Shown piece after piece: positions 61,505 to 64,000 of a stretch of DNA of 64,000 nt. The position numbers and the translations under genes were made by a program. Within the stretch, counting starts at the first letter, position 1. Each line of letters opens with the position of its first letter. Origin of the DNA: Pelodera strongyloides. Taxonomy: Eukaryota > Nematoda > Chromadorea > Rhabditida > Rhabditidae. Location: NCBI GenBank assembly GCA_036852015.1, contig JAANDG010000637.1, forward strand, positions 1 to 64,000, in the 5' to 3' direction. Under the pieces are notes generated by a model. It did not search any database and was not told the DNA's origin. It saw only the letters and a list, made by a program, of their open reading frames with translations.

Positions 61505-64000
61505 ATGTCCCATCAAATGACATTGAGGAACAGAAACCGCGCTCAGTCACCACCGACACCCCTAAGTAGCAAGTTAAGACTCGCCGACTTCACAGATCTA
61601 CAACAGGTAAAGTGCAAATCCAAATTAACTTTCTTCGGTGTTGTTTCGAAATGGTGCTATCTGCCGTATGCTGCCTTTCTGCCTCCCGAGTCCCGGACTT
61701 CGGTTCGCTTGTATTTTTCTGCTGATTATACGTTACTGTGTGAAATTTTAGAATGACGAGCGCGCACCCATTGAAATGTGCATTCAGACAGAGGTTAAGA
61801 TTGTGAATGCCTACGGATATTTGCACCACTTGCTAGCCCAAGTAGCGGTAGAAGTCGACTTTGATACGGATGCAGATATCGCGGTAAGCTTAGTTCACAG
61901 CTCGCCTTATCCTATTAACTTCTGAAGCACGAAAAAATCTGCACTGCTGTAAAAAAAAAAACAATTTATTAATACAGGTCCATTTATTTGCCTATATAGC
62001 TAGTGTTCTGCTACAGCTGATATGTGATATTTCTCTTTATTTTCCTTTGTATCGCAATTCAATACTAGTGTCGGCGGTGCGTATTTAGTACATATAGGAA
62101 TAGCATTTAAATTACTTGTCGCTAGCGACGGTAGCTCCCTTGGTGTCATTCCGGACCCCTCATGTATGTTGATTCGTTTATTGTGACCGAACTTTTTTAC
62201 GTGTTGCGCATTTCCTTTCCTTTTACATATGGTGGACGGTTTTTTTTTAAAATTTCAGTATCAAGTTGCTTTCTGGCTGAAGTGGTATCTCCTGCAGCTA
62301 AAGGCCAAGGCTCGGGACCGAAAATCGATGAAAAAGGAAGTTGTAACAAAGTTGGCGAACCTTCAGACATGTTATACAGCAGTAAGCATTTTGTTGTTGT
62401 ATTTTTAAAACTTTTTTTATGTTGTTGTATTTCTAATATCCCACTGATGTTTAGCATCACTGGTTGAATTATTTGGTTAGCAATCGAACGTAAAGCAAAT
62501 ACCGGCCGGTTTTTGAAACGCATCTCAAGTACTTGCATTCCTATGGATTTATACAAAGTGGGGTCTAGTTTTTATTCGAATTTTTGCTCATTTGCATATG
62601 CTGCATAAGCAAGCAAGTGCACGCAATGCGTTTCAAAAACCGGCAGGTATTTCGCTTTAACTTTGCATAGTCCGACTGTTTCTCTATCTTATTTACAAGG
62701 AGTATCTCATTATATAGAGGAGAAGAGATTGTGGCCGGGTGTGTTTATTTGTGATTACGACCACAACGAATTTTTTCTACGTTTCAGACATTTGGTATAA
62801 GTAGGCATTTGTTTCATATTTACAAAATATGCGCCATAGGTTCTCTTAGCACAAACGTTGGAATATACGCTTCAGACGTTTATATAAATATGCGCACGTC
62901 GAAGTATCGTTTATACGTAGCATACTTTCAACTTAGATGCCGCATCAGGCGGCGATAGCCGTCTGGTCCTTAAATAATTGATATAGACGTTGAATTGAAT
63001 GGTGACCTTTTCGCCATTGTCGCCTTCTTAAAATTACAGGCTTTTTTGTTTAGTTCCTAACGGAGAAAACGTCGAAGAAGTTCGAGATTTTAAAGAAGAT
63101 GGTGCGGCAGATCAACATTTTCGAAATATTAATTGAACCGTTATTGGTTGAGATGCGCACACCACGGATGACGCAGGGACTGGTGAGAGTTTATTCCATA
63201 GCCATAAACTAAGCCTGCCTGTGCGCTCACAGGCGAATCACCGTCGGAATTAGAATTTGGCATACATTTAGAGAGTTAATGCGCGGACTACCTCCCGCTT
63301 AGAATAATAGGCATGATAGGTTCGGAGGTGGACCGCAAACATATCGCGTAAGAAAATATGGCGACCCGCCTCCGGACTCACCAGCGAGGTTTATGGTCTG
63401 GTTTATTGCAGCCTCTTATTATAGTTGATGATGGTTGAAGGTCTGTGTCTTTCTGGAGGTTACTGTAGTATATTTTTGGACCTGTATGCAGCATTCGTAG
63501 TTCTTATTTCGTCCCATTTCCATGTTTTCTGACTAACTTTCTGATTTCTGTTTTTACTATTTTGCCCTTATTTTCCTTCCCTTCCCCATTGTCACATACA
63601 AGTTAAGAGGTTGCGTATTGTAACTGACGACTCACTTGCAGAGACGACTTCTCGCTGAAAAGATCGAAGGGCCGCCTGTTGCCGTTGCCGTACCTGCAAA
63701 TACGCGACCAATCCTAGTACCAAGTGAGTTTTGTTCTCAGTTTTCTTTTACGATTGCCTGTTCATGCGCCGTAGTTGAGTTTCTAGCTCCTATTCTCTGT
63801 TGGATTTATGATGCTAGATGCTTTTACTTGTTACTTTCCGCTTTGCTACTTGTTAACGAATTAGTGAATTTGTGAATCATTGTCGTATCGTGCTGTACCT
63901 TTTTCGCCTTCTTTGTATTTCTTAACGGTTAACGATAATACAGTAGTAATTACAATTATTTGCAGTTCGTACACTTTCGTGCCCGACACAAACATCACCG
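61505..64000 (+). CDS. Unrecognised protein, copy B of a tandem duplicated gene (partial at window end)
   Basis: Not recognised. Exons: 61505-61606 (starts MSHQMTLRNRNRAQSPP), 61752-61883, 62259-62381 (FWLKWYLLQLKAKARDRKSM), 63054-63182 (KTSKKFEILKKMVRQINIFE), 63642-63723 (RRLLAEKIEGPPVAVAVPAN) and 63966 onward, running off the window. All junctions are GT-AG and in phase. At least 200 residues: basic, Ser/Pro-rich start, then amphipathic helices, then a Pro/Val linker. No membrane segment or known motif is visible. Copy A at 58020 shares the first three exons, with protein matches such as LRNR-RAQ, GY-LH-LLAQ, FW-K-YL--LK--AR and ELASLQTSYT versus KLANLQTCYT. A likely 5' UTR exon ends near 60797 (CTATCAG|GTAAGC). 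The ATG is one base after a splice acceptor, as in copy A. Confidence 0.7.
62489..62660. mobile_element. TTAA miniature element, CCGGTTTTTGAAACG family, in copy B intron
   Basis: Left end CGTAAAGCAAATACCGGCCG (terminal TTAA changed); right end ACCGGCAGGTATTTCGCTTTAA region intact. It lies in the intron after the third exon of gene copy B. Confidence 0.85.

Noticed and set aside
63054..63182. Idea that the 129-nt exon 4 of copy B gave rise to the 129-bp repeat
   Set aside because: The equal length is striking, but neither DNA nor protein text matches.

Overview
The window is animal nuclear DNA: AT-rich, with genes cut into many short exons by GT-AG introns, families of inverted-repeat transposons, and protein families of animal type (ABCB9/TAPL half transporter, PWWP chromatin protein, ZDHHC14/18 palmitoyltransferase, retinol-dehydrogenase-like SDR). 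Gene spacing (about one gene per 8-10 kb), intron sizes and protein resemblance suggest an invertebrate with a compact genome. An ascidian-like chordate would fit, but the sequence alone does not prove a species.

Layout. 1-6371: satellite array with a 61-bp unit, open at the left edge. 7401-17973 (minus): a 23-exon ABCB9-like peptide transporter. A small three-exon gene for a secreted, probably C-terminally amidated peptide (14120-14684, plus) lies inside one of its introns. 18000-22700: no gene seen, several TTAA-flanked miniature elements. 22728-32387 (minus): a chromatin-type protein with an N-terminal PWWP domain, two C4 zinc modules, AT-hooks and a helical C-terminus. 33586-35154: an apparently intact Merlin (IS1595-type) DNA transposon with perfect terminal repeats and a perfect 8-bp target duplication, inserted between two divergent genes. 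36437-51162 (plus): a ZDHHC14/18-type palmitoyltransferase in 14 coding exons with a 6-kb first intron. 51460-55000 (minus): an SDR of the retinol/17-beta-hydroxysteroid dehydrogenase type, with one GC-AG intron. 55000-57400: decayed transposon pieces (tRNA-derived SINE relic, LINE 3' end). 57400-64000 (plus): a tandem duplication of an unrecognised gene. The left copy lacks the later exons and is followed by a 129-bp tandem repeat; the right copy runs off the window.

The genes do not form an obvious pathway. The most notable items are the nested peptide gene, the complete Merlin element with dense subterminal repeats, four palindromic 171-bp elements of exactly equal length, and the duplicated unknown gene family with its codon-multiple minisatellite. 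Exon borders were read by eye from splice motifs, reading phase and protein resemblance. No alignment or transcript data were available.
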